Translations under genes and position numbers: made by a program
NCBI RefSeq assembly: GCF_000512895.1
Contig: NZ_CP007033.1
Coordinates: 60,659-124,658, forward strand
From: Dehalobacter restrictus DSM 9455
GTDB taxonomy: Bacteria; Bacillota; Desulfitobacteriia; Desulfitobacteriales; Syntrophobotulaceae
Direction of reading: 5' to 3'
DNA length: 64,000 nucleotides
In this document: piece by piece, positions 62,905-64,000 of the stretch
How positions within the stretch are numbered: the first letter of the stretch is position 1
Layout of the letters: the number at the start of each line of letters is the position of its first letter
The notes under the pieces: generated by a model
What the model was told of the DNA's origin: nothing
The model's database searches: none
Seen by the model: only the letters and a program-made list of their open reading frames with translations

Positions 62905-64000
62905 GTGGATTCACTGAGAAAAGGACTTGATGACTACTGTGGGCAGGGTATGGTTTCGTTTCATACGCCTGGTCATAAAGGCAGTAAGGAACTACTGTCC
63001 GGAATAATGTTTCCGGATTATGATTTGACGGAACTTCCAGGGTTGGATATGCTCCACCATCCACATGGGATTATCGCTAAAGCACAGAAAAAAGCTGCGG
63101 AAGCTTATGGATCGGAAGAGACCTTTTTTTTGATTAACGGAGGTACTGCGGGTAACCAGTCTATGTTTGCCGCGCTGATGGCCGGTATGCGGCTGACAGA
63201 CAGAAAAGTCCGAATTGACCGCAGGGCGCACCGGTCAGTTTTTGGTGCCTTGATCCTGTCGGGAGTTGTTCCCGAATATATTGCTCCGATTATTCATCCG
63301 GATTTTCATTTGGCGCTAGGAATGGATGCGGTAGAATATTCCGACGATCTGGCAGGAATTGGGGCCCTGCATCTGACGAGTCCAAGTTATTACGGAACAG
63401 TCACAGATCTCAAAACAATCATCAAGCAAAGGGACGGGAATGCTCCGTTTATTCCGATCCTGGTGGATCAGGCCCATGGCTCCCATTTGCAGGGAGGGCT
63501 GTTCCCTGCCGGTGCTGTAGTCGAAGGAGCAGACCTGGTGCTCCATAGTTCCCATAAGACCCTCGCGGCGCTTACTCAGGCCGGAATGCTCCATGTACAG
63601 GGCAGCAGAGTTGACCGTACGGCCCTGAAAAAATCATTGGAATTTCTGCAGACTTCCAGTCCGAGCTATCTTCTGATGGCTTCTCTGGAAACGGCGCTTG
63701 AAGGATTAACACAGACACAGATCTGGCAGGATCTTTACGTGGAAGTATGTCTGCTGCACCAAAAACTGGAGGGACCTCTTCGGATACTTACAGGTAAGGA
63801 CTCCGGGAAATATGGCATTTATGATGTTGATTGGTCCAAAATTCTGATCAATGTTTCGGGTTTGGGCTTGACTGCGTTTGAAGCTGTAGATTTTTTAAGA
63901 AAGGTATTCCAGATTGAGCCTGAATTATGGGACAAAGAAAATATTCTTTTTATGCTCGGCGCAGGCAGCAGGCCTGAGGACGTACGTCATTTGACGAAGG
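62905..64000 (+). CDS. Orn/Lys/Arg decarboxylase family protein (YaaO-like), 3' part cut off
   Basis: The first 365 residues are visible; the gene runs past the right edge. The GTG at 62905 has GGGGAGG upstream. It opens with VSFHTPGHKGS, typical of this PLP enzyme family. NGGTAGNQSMFAALM and VDQAHGSH (PLP aspartate region) precede the probable Schiff-base lysine in LHSSHKTLAAL. Family members decarboxylate arginine, lysine or ornithine; the YaaO branch's substrate is uncertain. In B. subtilis yaaO lies just before tmk, which would be expected next. Confidence 0.9.
   Translation, partial: MDSLRKGLDDYCGQGMVSFHTPGHKGSKELLSGIMFPDYDLTELPGLDMLHHPHGIIAKAQKKAAEAYGSEETFFLINGGTAGNQSMFAALMAGMRLTDRKVRIDRRAHRSVFGALILSGVVPEYIAPIIHPDFHLALGMDAVEYSDDLAGIGALHLTSPSYYGTVTDLKTIIKQRDGNAPFIPILVDQAHGSHLQGGLFPAGAVVEGADLVLHSSHKTLAALTQAGMLHVQGSRVDRTALKKSLEFLQTSSPSYLLMASLETALEGLTQTQIWQDLYVEVCLLHQKLEGPLRILTGKDSGKYGIYDVDWSKILINVSGLGLTAFEAVDFLRKVFQIEPELWDKENILFMLGAGSRPEDVRHLTK

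Overview
The window looks like chromosome from a low-to-mid-GC, spore-forming Clostridia, most like the Desulfitobacterium/Dehalobacter group of Peptococcaceae. The order tRNA-Ser, SRP RNA, dnaX, ebfC, recR, bofA-like, csfB/gin and a YaaO-type decarboxylase matches the oriC-proximal order I recall from Bacillus subtilis. It also carries a pyruvate:ferredoxin oxidoreductase and a lactate permease. The genus is inferred from gene content and style, not from a search.

Bases 1 to about 34,429 are the right-hand part of an integrative and conjugative element (ICE) of the Tn1549/CTn family. Nearly all of its genes are on the minus strand, so transcription runs leftward. From the right end inward there are: an attachment site made of the 3' half of a tRNA-Ser(CGA) gene; two related double-HTH proteins; ParA and ParB; small accessory proteins; a 2622-residue methylase/helicase-like protein with a TnpV-type gene overlapping it in another frame; a DUF3991/Toprim protein; an AAA/DUF4143 ATPase; a palindrome-rich oriT candidate; a DUF3849-like protein, MobC, a MOBP relaxase, a PcfB-like protein and an ArdC-like protein; the coupling protein VirD4; Maff2; VirB6; PrgI; VirB4; and an NlpC/P60 hydrolase.

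The most unusual part is at 1-5109. Directly downstream of the NlpC/P60 gene, in the same tight leftward operon, are an EAL c-di-GMP phosphodiesterase gene and a Tad/Flp (type IVc) pilus assembly set: CpaB, CpaE-like, TadA/CpaF ATPase, TadB and a cut-off TadC. A pilus machine and a second-messenger enzyme thus appear built into the conjugation operon. The integrase and the intact tRNA-Ser should lie left of the window.

Bases 34,430-54,660 are ordinary chromosome: a GGDEF diguanylate cyclase directly beside the ICE end, a secreted FN3-like repeat protein, lactate permease, a MATE exporter with two XRE regulators, a lysozyme-like protein with a structured leader, an ammonium transporter, a CapA / VTC / DUF4956 / CotH cluster, a lipoprotein, and an HlyD-ABC-ABC-permease-TetR efflux operon.

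Bases 54,690-64,000 are the conserved core: tRNA-Ser(GGA), the large-type SRP RNA, the dnaX-ebfC-recR replication and repair group, a BofA-like protein, nifJ, csfB/gin and the cut-off decarboxylase.
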